Of a stretch of 64,000 nt of DNA, positions 11,873 through 24,693 are shown one piece after another. This stretch comes from Fragilaria crotonensis (Eukaryota; Bacillariophyta; Fragilariophyceae; Fragilariales; Fragilariaceae): the NCBI GenBank assembly GCA_022925895.1, contig JAKSYS010000177.1, positions 31,207 through 95,206 of the forward strand, given 5' to 3'. The notes below the pieces were generated by a model, which did no database searches, was not told where the DNA came from, and saw nothing but the letters and a program-made list of their open reading frames with translations. Numbering within the stretch: position 1 is the stretch's first letter; each line of letters starts with the position of its first letter. A program made the position numbers and the translations under genes.

Positions 11873-14800
11873 ATGAAGTGCAGCCGCCTTGGGAAATTGT
11901 CGCAACCATGGCCAGTGGTGGTCGTTACCACAACAGTTGTGATTTTGAGTTTTGCGTCGTCTTTCGTCCCTGTTGATTCATTCATTCCTCCGCTCAAAGG
12001 ACATGCCATAACTTCTCCCCGATGGGAACATCTCCAGTTTGATGCCACTGCAGCATCACAAATTACAGTCGACAGCAATGAACTGACAAATGAAGCAAAC
12101 ATGGCGCGATTTCGAGGATACTTGAATTGGATTTCCAAAAATACGCGCGGTTGGCATCAAGCCGCCATGGCCATGGACGATGAATTGCGTGCCATGGAAG
12201 AACGGTGGAATGCAGGACAAGGACAAAGCAGCGCACCTACATTAGGAAGATATCATGGATCCACAATACGTCCGGATCCGACCTGTTATGGTATTGTTGC
12301 TGAAGCCTTTGCCAAGGCCGATTTGGGACGACTAGGAGCCGAAAAGGCATCCGAAGTTTTGAGTCGATGTCACGAAACTCATAATGGTGCGGTCGGCGTT
12401 GTGTTGCACACCACTGTAATGAAGGCGTGGGCAAATGCTGGCGACTTTGTGAAGGCGAGGCAACTACTGTTGGATATGGAAGAACGGTATGCAAAATCTA
12501 GGGACGAGGCCATGGCTCCAGACATGATAGCGTATACCGTATACCTCAACGTACTATCTGATAGCAAAGCTATATCAGGTCAGGAGATTGCGTCCGAAGC
12601 CTTGGCGTTGTTGCACGAGATGCACAAAAAGGCAGAGTCGGGAGAGAATGTGAAGGTCAGGCCAAATACATACGCCTATACAGCTGTAATGAAATGCCTC
12701 GCTAGAGCAAATGACTATGTTGGCATCGAAAGCCTCTTTCAAGAGCTCCGACGACTGTCAGATGAAGCTTCTGAGGATAATCAGAGCGCCTATCGACCAG
12801 GAAAACTCGTATACGGGACCATGATTGGGATTTACGCTGAATCGGACCTGGGAGATGAGGGAGCGAGAAAGGCAGACGCATTGCTAAACGAGCTACAATT
12901 ATTACATCGTGAGACAGGCAACATTCTGTATCGACCCAACCCGTTCATTCTATCATCCGTGTTGACGGCGTATGCTAAAGTCCATAGCAGTGTGATGCTA
13001 GAGACTGCCTTGGCGAGAGCCGACGAAATTCTGGCGCAGTGTCAACAAGATGAACATTTGTCGTTGGACACCAGTATTTTGGAAGCAGGTAAGTTCTACG
13101 CTGTTATACTAAACACGTCCATGTATTGAAGCGACACTCAATTTCGTCGCAAAAGCTATGAAAGTCAAGGCTCACAGGCTTCGGTTGAATGGTGGAGACG
13201 ATGCTGAGAAAATTCTTCGCCGCACACCCGAGCCAAGCGCGAACATGTTCCAGATCGCCATCTTCGCTCACGCCGTCCGGCAAAATCCCACACGAGCCCA
13301 GAAGCTATTAGATGAAATGACGTTTTTGGCACGGGCACGAAAATTGAGATACCCGAGTACATCCACAATTGTTTCCTGCATCAAGGCATGGACGAAACGT
13401 GGCGGAGAGAAATCACTGGAACAGGCGGGTCGATTGATCCGTCGCATTCTCAAACAAGAAATTCAGGGGCATCAGAAGTTCCCTTTTGACCTCGAAACTC
13501 GACTTTTCAACGACCTGATTGTCGGTTGGCGACGGACTGGTCTTAAAGTTGCCGGTGAGAAGAGCGAAGATGTATTGAACCTCCTTTATGACGCCTATCA
13601 GAAATCGGAGAACATCGCTTTCCTCCCAACAAACTACACCTATCACTCAACTATCGAAGCTTGGGGAAACAGCAGTCATCCAGATTCTGGTCAACGAGCT
13701 CTCCGTTTGCTCCAAAAGATGGAAGCAATTCCAGAAAGTGCTGGGGGCAAGATCGAGGCTGGCAATGCGGTCTTGTATGCAGCTATGAAGTCGCTGGTTC
13801 GCACGGGAAATGCGACGCTGATTGGAGCCACCAATGATGTTTACACGAGAATGTGTAATAATTATCTTTTGGGTGATCGCTCGTTCACCCTGACACCAAA
13901 GACAAACACCATGTTCTTGCGAGATTTCGTTTCAAACCCTGATCCCTTGGCCGGTGTCAGGGCTGAGAATCTTCTCCGACACATGGATAGAATGAGTAAA
14001 AGGCAGGGTCTTGAGCATCTTCGGCCTAGTCACTTCGAATACACTTGTGTTATGAACGTGTATGCAAAGAAAGGACTGATAGAGGAGGCTGAACGAATCC
14101 TACAAGAAATGGAGACCGCATTTGAAAGTGGTGACACACATATTGAGGTCACAGCTACGACTTACAGTGTCCTTATTCTTGCTCTTTTGGAAAGAGCGAG
14201 ACCAGCAGATGCTGCTAGAATCAGGCTTTTGCTCAACAAGGTACTCGATGGTCATTGGTGTGGTATCAAGTCGATGAAACCGGACGACGCATTTTTTACC
14301 TCCTATCTTTTCGTGCTAGCCCAACGTAAGAGTAAGGACGCCTCCCTTGTCGACGAAGGGTTTTATTTGCTACTTGAGAAACGGCAAGCTGGTCTACTTC
14401 CCAACGATATGGATTATGGGATAATGTGTAAGCTGATCTTGAATCATGGAAGCGTGGATGACATTGACCGCCTCGTCAGGATGCTCAGCGATGCCGAGGC
14501 ACAAAGCCTACGTGGTCGTGAACGACCTCTGCGACAAAGTGTTTACGTTCAGGCAATGACAACGTGTATGTACCATGAAGATGCTACTGCGAAACGGAAA
14601 GGAATGGAAATTATGCAGCACATCGAAGACCAAGTGGAATCTGGCCGTTCCCTGTTGCCCCTAGATCGTCATCTCTATCACGTCCTGCTGTCTGGGTGGG
14701 CGCGAAGTCACGACAAGGACGCTTTTCAAATGACCATAGAGGTCTTCAAGAAAATGAAATCTTCCAAAAATCCAGATGTGAAACCGATTACTCGTTCCTA

Positions 14801-15113
14801 TAATTGGGTTATCTTCGCAGCTGGTCAGACGCCAAGCGCCAGCGAAGCAGAGGCTCGAAGCAAGTTTGAGATAGCCATGGCGCTCTTCACGGAAATGCAC
14901 CAGTGCGATAGTCTTCGTCCTGACGCACTTACGTACTCCAATTTTCTCTTTGTCTGTGCCACTCATTTACCTCAGGGCGACGGCCGAGATAAGGTCGCTC
15001 GAAATGTGGTCGACCTTTGTCAAAAGAAGGGGCTGATGAGCAGCCTCGTGTACGAAAATTTATCTCGGTACTTTCCTCTTGTTCTCCGAGCGGTCGAGGA
15101 GAACGAGGGTTAA
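11873..15113 (+). CDS. Pentatricopeptide-repeat (PPR) protein with N-terminal targeting region
   Basis: I read join(11873..13088, 13156..15113), 1057 residues, with one 67-nt intron (GTAAGT...AAAAG, phase 1) that restores the frame exactly. PPR proteins bind organelle RNA and guide processing, editing or translation. Helical-pair repeats of about 35 residues fill most of the protein, for example YTCVMNVYAKKGLIEEAERI, TTYSVLILALLERARPADAA and DALTYSNFLFVCA. The N-terminus starts MKCSRLGKLSQPWP followed by a hydrophobic stretch and then SFASSFVPVDSF. The hydrophobic segment followed by ASSFVP resembles the signal peptide plus ASAFAP-type transit peptide used to enter diatom plastids, so plastid import is a reasonable inference; mitochondrion is the alternative. 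No DYW or SMR domain is visible. It converges on the phosphotransferase gene, 151 bp away. Confidence 0.9.
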
Positions 15114-15264
15114 GGCAGGGGTCATACCGAAGCATTGGCAGCGCAACGTTGCTCCCGAAAGAACATGGAAAGATGTGAAAAATCGAATGATTCCGACAGG
15201 TGACACACCGCGACAGTTGCGACAGAAGGAAGAATCCGTTGTAGGGCATGAATGCAGTCAATCT

Positions 15265-16489
15265 CTATAGACTGCTAGATAGCGTCGGAGGAGGGTACTC
15301 ACGAAGGAGTTGTTTCGTCATGGCAATCATGGTGGGTAATAAGCCAGCAACTCGATCGGCAATCGCACTGCTAGCCACACCTGCTTTGGCTCGTTGCGCC
15401 ACCCCCTGCACAATGACGCAATTCTTGAAAAACAGAAAGGCTAAATAAAATCCAAACCACGCTTTGGTCTCCGATAATGAGATCATTTGGTTATATGTAG
15501 CATAACGTTTCAGCAAGTCTTCCCGTGCAGGTAGACCTAGATCTTCAAGATCCATGCCCAGCAATCCGGCAATTCCCAATCCCTTGTCTGGGGGAATGAA
15601 GTACATCATACTCAGATTAGCAACGTCGCAAAGAGGATCTAATGGTTGACAACTCCCAGTCCAAAATTGCAATAACCTTGGGTTCTGTCTCTGAGAAAAC
15701 CAAATTATCGATCTTGAAATCTCCATGGAGCAGGGATGTGTTGTTGGGACAGTTTGGAGCTGCTCTGGAGAGTTGATGCGCAATGGAATTGAGTTCTGGT
15801 ACAGGAACTAGGTTTGACTGCTTCCTTGAGACAGCCATTAATTGTTGAATGTTGCGTTCCACGTAGCGACCAATCTTCCCGTACGTTGATAAACCAACTT
15901 CGTTGTATTGGACGGAATGCAAGTTGGTCAAAACTTGCAAGACATGGTCGTATGCGGCACCCCGCTGGTCTCGGGTCATGCCGGGCAACGATGGATCAGT
16001 GAAGATTCGTCCTTGCACAAATTCCATAACGTAGAATTCTGCACCCAAGACTAACGAATCCTTGCAATAGGCGTAAACTTTGGGAATTGGCACGATTCGA
16101 GATGGATGTAGCCGGTTGTGAGTCTCCAACGCTTGCAAAATTCGAAATTCACGATGCAAGGCATGAGCCGACGCATGGGCAATGGTTTGAGGTTTCTTGC
16201 GCAGCACTAGTGGGACTGTTCTCCCATCATATGAGACAAGAAGTTTGTATGTTGGATTGGATTGACCAAAGCCAAATTGACGCACTTCAATCGATAATGG
16301 GCAGTTGTTTGAGTCGCTCGTGTCCAGATTTCTTTGACGATCACCGAGCATTAGTTGCATTAAACTTCGCTCTTCCGAGAACCATTCAGTTAATTTCATA
16401 ACATCAATGACATGGCGTACTTCCGTAGTCGCCTGGCCGCGGTCTCCTCTGTGTTTCGAACTTGTTGCTGACGACACCATCGTCGACAT
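15265..16489 (-). CDS. ACAD10/11-type aminoglycoside-phosphotransferase-fold kinase, frameshifted
   Basis: The start is the ATG at 16489. The protein matches the stand-alone N-terminal kinase-like domain of ACAD10/ACAD11, which acts on 4-hydroxyacyl-CoAs on the way to beta-oxidation. Visible motifs are a Gly-rich region ([15 protein letters not shown]), the VLRKKP lysine region, the catalytic loop [13 protein letters not shown] and the metal-binding LDWELST. Immediately after LDWELSTI, at about 15640, the frame changes and the first frame stops (RSSLRRC). The second frame carries on with the expected [14 protein letters not shown] and stays open to 15265, for roughly 400 residues in all. The Gly expected before DP is missing, as after a 2-nt loss. 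The downstream frame is otherwise intact, so this is either a recent mutation or an assembly error. It starts 201 bp from the divergent MED21-like gene. Confidence 0.82.
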
Positions 16490-16690
16490 CGACTACAAGA
16501 TTTTGTGATTTGATCGACATGTGACGCCGCTTTGTGGGGTGGACAGACGTGGATCATACGGTAGCCAGCACGAACACGGTGCAGCCTGTACTAAAGACAA
16601 CTGTACTGTACACATAATACTTAATCCACACAACTACAACTAACTCATCGACGACCATTCCGCAAAAACAACTTTCATACGAGGACCACC

Positions 16691-17417
16691 ATGCCCGCCA
16701 ATCAAGAGGTTGATGGACAAGGCACAGGCCCATCAACTGACCTTCAAGCAGAAAATGAGTTGGCGAATTCCGAGCAAAATATCAAGGTCGATGAAATAAC
16801 GGCCATTCAAGATAGCATCGGTAGGTCCACAAGTCAATAACAATGAGACCACGTTGATGCCTTTGTATTTCTCTCCCGCAAACTTTGATTCTAAGCTGAG
16901 ATTTTCGTCAGATGGCCTTTCCTTAGCCATGTTTGAAGCGCTTCGAGGACTTCGTGATGCTGTGGCTCCCGAATCTGGTAATTTGACAGCCGAGCAACAG
17001 TCGGAAGCAACGTCCGGACCTGATTTTGAAGAGTTTTGGCAGTCCTATCGCAACAACGAGGCCGAAACGGTGGCGGCCGTTCGACGACTCGGGGCAGATC
17101 CTCAGAAGAGAGAAGATTATGTAAGAATCTTTCGGTTGTTTGAGCGAGAAAAAGATGCGGAACTTGTTGCGAGATTGGCAAAGACTGTACTGCAAAAGAG
17201 TGCCGATGTCGATGAGCGCGTATCCAATATATCGGGGATGGATCGAACGAAATCGCAGCAAATGGCGCGAATCGACGAGCTCTTACGGCAAAATGAGATC
17301 GTGGACAAGGAACTTCGAGAAGTTCACGAGCTGGCGAAGAAACGACGAGATCAAATACGAAAGGCGTTGCAAGAAAAAACATGTCAAGCTCTGGGCATTG
17401 AAGAGTATAAATACTAG
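16691..17417 (+). CDS. MED21: Probable Mediator complex subunit 21
   Basis: I read join(16691..16820, 16912..17417), 211 residues. The 91-nt intron (GTAGGT...GTCAG) splits an Asp codon and rejoins the frame. Mediator subunit 21 sits in the middle module and links activators to RNA polymerase II. Two features fit the family: an early helix with the pattern IQDSIDGLSLAMFEALRGLR, and a C-terminal coiled coil with IDELLRQN followed by KELREVHELAKKRRDQIRKAL. The N-terminal 40 residues are acidic and disordered, and the protein is longer than yeast or human MED21 (about 140). The assignment rests on pattern and length only; another small coiled-coil nuclear protein is possible. Confidence 0.55.
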
Positions 17418-18188
17418 AACCAAATGGCATGCAAGAACTCCTCGGGACGGGTTGTCATAGCGCAACCAATGCATGCATTATTTTATCTCGAGGCCGTCTT
17501 ATCGTTCCAATGTGGCTCCCCAATCGTCGAAAAGTCGAACAAACTCACGTTGGTAAATCCAAGAGGAGCACACATACACTTCGACTTTGTTGTTGTGTCA
17601 TGGTCGTGGGGAAGTGATAAATTTTCCAATTGTGGACACTCTGTTGTTCAAGAAATCTGGTTTGGATTTTCATCTGAAGACATTGTCGGTGGAGGATTCT
17701 GGTCGGGGTCGTTGCTTTTGATGATGTAGTGACGCCAAATTGGACGAGCTCGTGGATTCTGGTCCGCGTCATATGCATCAAAACAGTGATGCCGAATCAG
17801 AGCTTGGGGATTGAATTGGAGTTTGTGGATTCTGTTCGGCGTCGTTCGCTTATAAAACGACAAAGACCAGAATCGGTTTAAGAACACCAAAAGCAATGCC
17901 AAATTCTAACAAGTTGTGATTTGCGATCAAAATGATGAATATTGAATTATTGTTCAATGTCATGTCATTATCTAGCTGCAAGCATTATCAAGGTCCTAAT
18001 AACTCATTGCAAATCACTTTCGCATCATGGTCGTGAATTGCCTCGATTTCGAAAACAAGGCCGGGGAATCAGCGCTTGTTCTAATATAAAAGTTGGGGGG
18101 TCAGTTTGTCATCGCAACTTTTCGTTGCGACAAGGGAGGGACTTTAGCTACTGTACCTGTACGTATGTACTGTACGGAGTATTGTACT
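17418..18188. repeat. Intergenic DNA with a degenerate tandem repeat
   Basis: There is no supported gene. From about 17690 to 17850 the phrase GGATTCTGKTC followed by a GTC-containing segment recurs three times (17694, 17754, 17827), with spacings of 60 and 73 bp, so a degenerate minisatellite-like repeat lies just downstream of the MED21-like gene. From about 18140 GTAC-rich sequence begins. Confidence 0.55.
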
Positions 18189-19178
18189 AGTCTACTCTCG
18201 ATATTATGGGTACCCTGGTAACTGGCGAAAAGTGCCCATAATATCGAAACACCCATAATACATTAACACGTGATTTGTACGTGCTTTTTCAGTACTGGCA
18301 CAGTACAGTAGTGTTCTACTGGAACGAGTGTGTTGTACTAGTACGTAGTACATAAGTACAGTACAGGAGTGTAGGTAATATAGCTCCCTCAAAACCTATG
18401 CACAATCAATAACTCATCAACAACAGCAACAACTCAGCATTAAACTAATGATACTTCTACAAATGCCTATAGTAATATGTGGTCATTATGGCAGCAGTAA
18501 CAGCTTGACTGGAACCAGCACATTAATGGTAGATGAGATGCTATTGAGCCTACAATTGAGGTAGTAGCAATTGAGGATGCTATGAATCCACTGACAGAAA
18601 TAGCAAGGGTGTTGATCCCAATGATCCTCCACCTCATTAATTGCTCTCACACCCTGGCTGCCCTTGAGACCCTGAGGATGTTTCAAAGCAATCTTGGCTA
18701 GCTAGTACCTTGAATCAGAGCCTTACCAACAAAGATGCCAAAATGATGCAAATAGCAAGAGGGACACAGACATTTGAGGTGCATTCAATCTAATCGAGAA
18801 GGCAGTCAAGCATTTGCAGAAACAAGGTATCTTGGGAACAAGTAAAGCTGCCAGCCAACTGTGCTTCATTTTTTCTACTATGAATAAGCCACCCACAGAT
18901 GAGGGCATTGATGCACATCATGATGACTCTTCCTACTCCTCAGCAGCAAGTGCCACTGCGATACATGATGTCATAAGAGAGTAGCAATGAGTTCAACAAG
19001 CATAGGAACTGGCCATTATTAGGCAGTCAATGAAATGATCAACTACAGTACCATATACACAGTACACAGTACGGACGTGGTCTGTCCGTCATCGGAGGTG
19101 GTAAATCCAGAATAATGCCCATATTACCGAGAGTGCCCATTGCCCATACTATTTTGCCCATAATATCGCGAGTAGACT
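18189..19178. mobile_element. Small inverted-repeat element (MITE-like or decayed DNA transposon)
   Basis: The left end at 18189-18210 (AGTCTACTCTCGATATTATG followed by GG) is matched in inverted orientation at 19157-19178 with one mismatch. The motif CCCATAAT(ATCG) recurs in both orientations close to each end (18199-18210, 18235-18246, near 18250, near 19110-19165), like subterminal transposase-binding sites. The inner 600 bp has no intact frame. Near 18720-19020 the plus strand shows a broken protein-like frame (KDAKMMQIARGTQTFEVHS) with several stops. No target duplication is clear. Confidence 0.5.
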
Positions 19179-19500
19179 GTATTTCAAATTTCAACAGCAG
19201 CGAGCAGGGCTCAACATGGCGAGCCGGTGCCACCTACTGGTACGTGTACTGGTACCAGATACCTGGTATAAGGTCAAAGCACACGTACGCATACATGCAT
19301 GATACTGGTACGTGATACACCAACATTTCACACGTACTCCGAGTCTGCCATACTCGTATGCTCGTATGTCATACTCTGTACTCGGAGTACGCAAGAACTC
19401 CGTATGAATCAAAAACTGGTACAAGCTGCACTGGTACCGGTACAAGTACTAGTACTTGTACGTACCTGGTAGTAGTACTGTATAATCGGTCAGCGAAGAT
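19179..19500. repeat. GTAC/GGTACC palindrome-rich low-complexity DNA upstream of actin
   Basis: Dense overlapping palindromes such as GGTACC, GTAC, AGTACT and TACGTA make up most of this stretch (for example ACTGGTACGTGTACTGG near 19240 and TACTAGTACTTGTACG near 19445). The same texture recurs at about 22260-22510, 57840-58030 and 62390-62720. No gene is supported. The last 180 bp before 19687 is ordinary sequence and should hold the actin promoter. Confidence 0.7.
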
Positions 19501-19686
19501 TTAAAAAGAGTTTGCTTGGTGGCGTGGATTTCCGTGGTTTCCGATCTTCATGAATGGAACAGATTTGCGTACGTAAGCCTAGTAGTGTTTCTACAGACTG
19601 CTTCGATTTGAACCCGCAACCGCAGCTTTGGTCATTCCCCTACCTTCACATAAGACTCTGTTTGAATAACCACAACACCTTTTAAG

Positions 19687-21411
19687 ATGGCTGACGATGA
19701 AGATATTGCCGCCCTTGTCATTGACAATGGTTCCGGAATGTGCAAGGGTACGATTCAGATGTGTTTTGATCATTCGATTTGACGGAGCCCTTATCTATGA
19801 GTGCTCAAAATGGCATCGTGTTACGTTGCAGTATGTTTTCGCGGGCTGCCTGACCGCCTCGACCGCTTGCCTACGACTTCGTGTAATCAACTGATATTTG
19901 CAGGTCTTCCGATGGTGTGAATAGACGGAAGGGCATGAGTGAACGACAACCGCCTTCACTCGTCGCAATTGCTTTGCTGTACCGATGATGCACTCGTGTC
20001 TGTTCCTGTTGTCATTTTTGTTCATTTGTTTTTGTGCTATTTTTTTTTGTTACAAATCTGCTGTGAAATTAACCGTTATTATCATAGTCCAAACCTTTTA
20101 ACTCAACGTTGCTCTCCTGCCCATGCCAACAGCCGGATTTGCTGGAGATGATGCTCCACGATCTGTTTTCCCTTCTCTCATTGGACGCGCCCGTCAGCCA
20201 GGTATCATGGTGAGTGAACAATATCGTTCGACCTTGGCGGATATCAAGCGTGCTCTGCAGGCTGAAGATGTTATGCGCCGTGTCAGTGGATTGTATCATC
20301 AATGGTGACACGATGCTAGTCTTTCTTTCCATTGCTCTCCAGCACATGGATGTGTGCATGTTTCATGACTCGTTGAATGTCGTCTCAACCATCTCGCCTC
20401 GTTTCTCCTTATTAGGTTGGTATGGAGCAACGCGATGCCTACGTTGGAGATGAAGCCCAGGCCAAGCGTGGTGTGTTGACTTTGAAGTACCCGATCGAGC
20501 ACGGTATCGTCACAAATTGGGATGATATGGAGAAGATTTGGCACCATACTTTCTACAACGAGCTCCGTGTTGCCCCGGAGGCTCACCCAGTCCTCCTTAC
20601 AGAGGCTCCACAGAACCCCAAAGCCAACCGCGAGCGCATGACGCAAATCATGTTTGAGACTTTCAACGTGCCTGCTATGTACGTCAATATTCAGGCCGTT
20701 CTTTCTCTCTACGCTTCTGGACGTACTACTGGTTGCGTTCTCGACTCTGGTGACGGAGTCACACACACAGTTCCTATCTACGAGGGATATGCCCTTCCTC
20801 ATGCTGTTGTCCGTCTTGATCTCGCTGGACGCGATCTCACCGACTACCTCATGAAGATTCTCACAGAACGTGGTTACTCCCTCACGACCACTGCTGAGCG
20901 TGAAATTGTGCGTGATATCAAGGAGTCGTTGTGCTTCGTTGCTGTTGACTTCGAGGAGGAAATGAAGAAGGCCGCAGAGTCGTCGGCACTCGAGAAGTCT
21001 TTCGAGCTTCCCGATGGTAACATTATTGTCATTGGAAACGAACGCTTCCGATGCCCTGAGGTGCTTTTCCAGCCTAACCTTACCGGCCTTGAGATGGACG
21101 GCATTGCTGACTCCACTTTCCAGACTATCATGAAGTGTGATGTCGACATCCGCAAGGACTTGTACGCTAACATTGTCCTCTCAGGAGGAACCACCATGTT
21201 TCCTGGAATCTCGGAACGTATGTCCAAAGAGATCACTGCGCTGGCTCCTGCGTCCATCAAGGTAAAGATTGTTGCTCCTCCAGAGCGCAAGTATTCTGTC
21301 TGGATCGGTGGATCCATTCTGGCTTCCCTTTCGACCTTCCAGAGCATGTGGATCTCTAAGGAAGAGTATGACGAATCTGGTCCGTCCATCGTTCACCGCA
21401 AGTGCTTCTAA
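19687..21411 (+). CDS. ACT: Actin
   Basis: I read join(19687..19747, 20133..20209, 20416..21411), 377 residues, the normal actin length. Actin is the cytoskeletal ATPase that polymerises into filaments. Hallmarks are the phosphate-1 loop [18 protein letters not shown], which is rebuilt across the first splice (phase 1, Ala codon split), [10 protein letters not shown], the adenosine-binding region and the C-terminus HRKCF. Intron 1 (385 nt, GTACGA...ACAG) and intron 2 (206 nt, GTGAGT...TTAG) are much longer than other introns in the window. An early long intron in a highly expressed gene may hold enhancing signals. The gene is intact and faces a repeat-rich region on both sides. Confidence 0.99.
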
Positions 21412-22590
21412 GCTTACTGTGGTCTTGCCTTGACGGAAATGTTTGCGACAGTTATTTACTTCTAGGAAGTCGTTGTGACGATAATGAATCAGTTCTGGTG
21501 TGTTGCTTTTTTGGCAGTCTTCCCAATTCACCATGCACCGTTCTTCAATAGGTTCATGGTTCTCTGCACTCAGTCGTGCTGTAGTTCGAGAAACTATCTA
21601 TCAGTGTACGAGTACTATTTCTAGCAGAAGCTCCTCTCTACTCTACAAGAGACCAGTACTACAAACAATCTACGGTAGAGTAGTGGCAAGAGGCGAAAGC
21701 GTTTCCTGTTTGGTCTCTGAAGCTCAGTATCGTGCTATGACCACCTACATGGTACTTGTTGCTTTCCGGTACATGTATCCATACTATATGCTAGTATTAC
21801 GGCATACTGAAGATAGTCGCATATGACATAATCTCCAAACAAGGAAAGATCGATCCCGATGTTGCGAAGGTGTTCAAGAACCACTACCGGTACTTCTTAG
21901 TACTCGGTCAGGCCTATTGTTCTATGTTCAACGTATTTGACGTTTGGCCCTAAATTCTAAATTGGATGCTTGTGATGAATGATGACACCAAGTCAATTAT
22001 TCCTTACATACGACTACACCGCGAAATGTGGTTAGTTGTTCGTTTGCTATTGTGCACTGTGCACTGAAGACTGAAGTATCGTTGTGTGATACAGTAAAAA
22101 GAATACAGTGGTGAGCAGTATACAGTACTGGGTCATCACGTCTACGAACTCTTTGAAAAACACCTTTTTTGCTCGAAATTTAAATACGACCAACACCCAA
22201 AGCGAGGTGGTTTTGTAAATAAAGAAATCAAAAAAACTCTCAGCAAAAAACACCTGCCTGCCAACCCTCGGAAAGATACGTGGAGGTCTAGTACCAGCTG
22301 CAACCTGGTACTGTAAAAACTAACAGTCTGTCTTCTCAAGGAACGATCTACAGATCTACAGTGCTATGCACTATGCACTATGCATACTGCATACTACTAC
22401 TAGGACCTGGTAATAGCTACTTGTACCAGTACCTGGTAATACACTTCTGTACCGGAATGCTACTACACCGGGTACAGTATTTAGTCTGGTCTACTAGTAG
22501 AGTCTACTAGACTATTGTGCAACACTCCATTTTTTGACCCCAAACATAAATTAGTCTGGATCGGCCAATTTGCGAAGATAGGCCCTCGGA
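21412..22590. other. Repeat-rich intergenic DNA downstream of actin
   Basis: No gene is supported. After about 150 bp of probable actin 3' UTR, the sequence turns into short GTAC/CTAG-rich phrases (21590-21920 and 22260-22510). A plain AT-rich part lies between them. Short open frames show no domain. Confidence 0.6.
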
Positions 22591-22592
22591 TA

Positions 22593-24456
22593 CTATGGCT
22601 GGATTCACGAAGAGGATTCGCGAGGTAGAGCTCTACGTACTAGTACCACTATTTTTTTAGCGCTCGCATATTGAAAATTGATTTACACGCCAAATCACTT
22701 GCTTTTCATTCCATTGACCATGGCAGTGAATATCTCAACCAATTCTTGATATTCCGTGGAGCTTCTTGAAGCTACATCATCTCCTTGCTCTTCATGAGTG
22801 AAAGCACATTGAAGCTCCACAGAAAACGCAGTTTTGATAAATTCACGACCATTCCAATTTCTACTGATCACGCGCCAGGAGATGGCAGTAAAGGGAGCAC
22901 CTTCTTCTCTTGTGATTCCAGAAACGTTGTCTGATGAAGAGAACAGTTACCAGCATGTTGCCCAATTGAGTGTTGGTGTCAGTCATACCAAATGTCACGA
23001 ACCATGATGACGATGACAGTGGATCTTGGGATGGATCCAGATTCGAACCCTTAGAGCATCCCCACCCGAGGCGAACACGTGGTGAACTCCGTTTGGAACA
23101 TTCTTGGAAGCATTTTCACCATTCCTACTTTTTCCTTTCAAAATAAGGACGGAAGAGGCTCACAGAATGTCACTCCTCGGAACTTTTTGCTCCCAGACGT
23201 TGGATCAATTTGTTGGCTGTCGATGTGTCGACCGATGGCTTGCTCTCACGACGTGACATGTGAAGTGCCATGAGTTGGGCATGCATTGCCTGGATACAGA
23301 TGAAGGTCATAGCAGACTAACAGGGAAGATGAATTTGATACTGTCACCGATGAAGCCTCTGTTGTTGGTGTGCTCCTTGATGGTGCTAGCAAGCAGCTCC
23401 AAACGTTTTGGCTACTAGAGCCCAATCCTGGTTCCATCGCTGGATCAATGCATCACGGCATCTCGTGATCTGTTGTCACTGCTAAGAGATAAGGAATCAC
23501 CCATCATCATCCTGCAGGACTCGAGTCATGGACACCGCACGTGTGAGGAACTTCTTGACGCTGGGAGCCCTTCACTTGCATTTGTCACCCGACACGGCGG
23601 TGGTGCGCAAGTTTCGAGATTTTGCTGTAAAACCTATCCAGAAGTTGCCAATTCTCTGCCCATTCAAGTTCATGAATCGAGAGACAGAATTGGCTGATAT
23701 ATGTCAATATCAATTTGAATAACCGGACTTCTTGGCCAGTATTCGATTTGTCAGGATATGTCAATGACCAGCCAAGATATCTCATACAAGATTGGCATGA
23801 ACTACACATCCTGCTGCCCAATACAAACCTAATTGTCAACAACTTCAAATTGATTGGTGTTGATTGAAAGATCAAATGCTACTTTCTGAGTGGCTGCCTC
23901 ACCCTGCCAAGAAATTTGAATGAATATGCTACTATGGCACATCTCGGATGTATTTTGTTGGGTGCGGTCGCCTGCAATCATGTTGCGTACAATCATAATG
24001 CTGCTTTCTTTAAAGCAGACCTCACTATATTTATCCAACAAGCCGGGCAATCAAGAGCATGGCGGATGAGATGGAATCACTTTGATTTCAGCATACCCTT
24101 TCTTGGTGTTCGACTGTGGGCTCATTCCTCCTGGTCATGACTCATGACTGCTCACCATCTTGTTGCCATTACCTTGCTTTGTTGGTGCAGATCTCGTCAC
24201 GCTGGCGCTCACGTCGCGGGTTCTGAAACTCTCGAACATTATATTGTACATCGACTAGACTAGCTACTTCTTCATTGCCACAGTTGGGGTCTATTTCGGC
24301 TAGATGAACAAAAGCTGCACTGACAACCCGATTAGAATCACCAATTCAGTAGCTGTACCGTAACCTTGGTATACTTTTGACGTCGGAAATAAAAAAAATT
24401 AATACTAGGCCTACGTAGAGCTACCTCGTGTACCCAAAATATGCATCCAGCCATAG
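22593..24456. mobile_element. Non-autonomous TA-flanked DNA transposon, copy 1
   Basis: The left end TA-CTATGGCTGGAT (22591-22604) is repeated in inverted form at 24445-24458 (ATCCAGCCATAG-TA). The similarity goes on inward after a gap: CGAGGTAG, then CTCTACGTA, then a T-run, in both arms (left near 22620-22660, right near 24375-24430). The imperfect terminal inverted repeats are thus about 60 bp. A TA on each side fits Tc1/mariner-like insertion. The 1.86-kb body holds only broken protein-like frames; I see no transposase motif, so it depends on another element or is dead. Confidence 0.6.
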
Positions 24457-24693
24457 TACCAGGGACGTCCCTGGAAGGTCCGGCAACGCACCTCTTCTTG
24501 GTATTAATTGCATGTAGAAGCTACGAGAGGAAACGTCATTTTACCGGACCTCCCTGGAAAACACATCTACACACATCTACGATTCGTACTATTAGCGATG
24601 CAGAAGCCACATGAAAAAACCGACTTTTTATGATGCCCTTATGGCGAAAATTAGTTTCAAACATATACTACTACCGGTAGTCTACATGTACTA

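Noticed and set aside
19595-19625. tRNA-like T-loop on the minus strand (GGGTTCAAATC)
   Set aside because: The flanking bases do not form a T stem and no cloverleaf can be drawn in the 75 nt around it.
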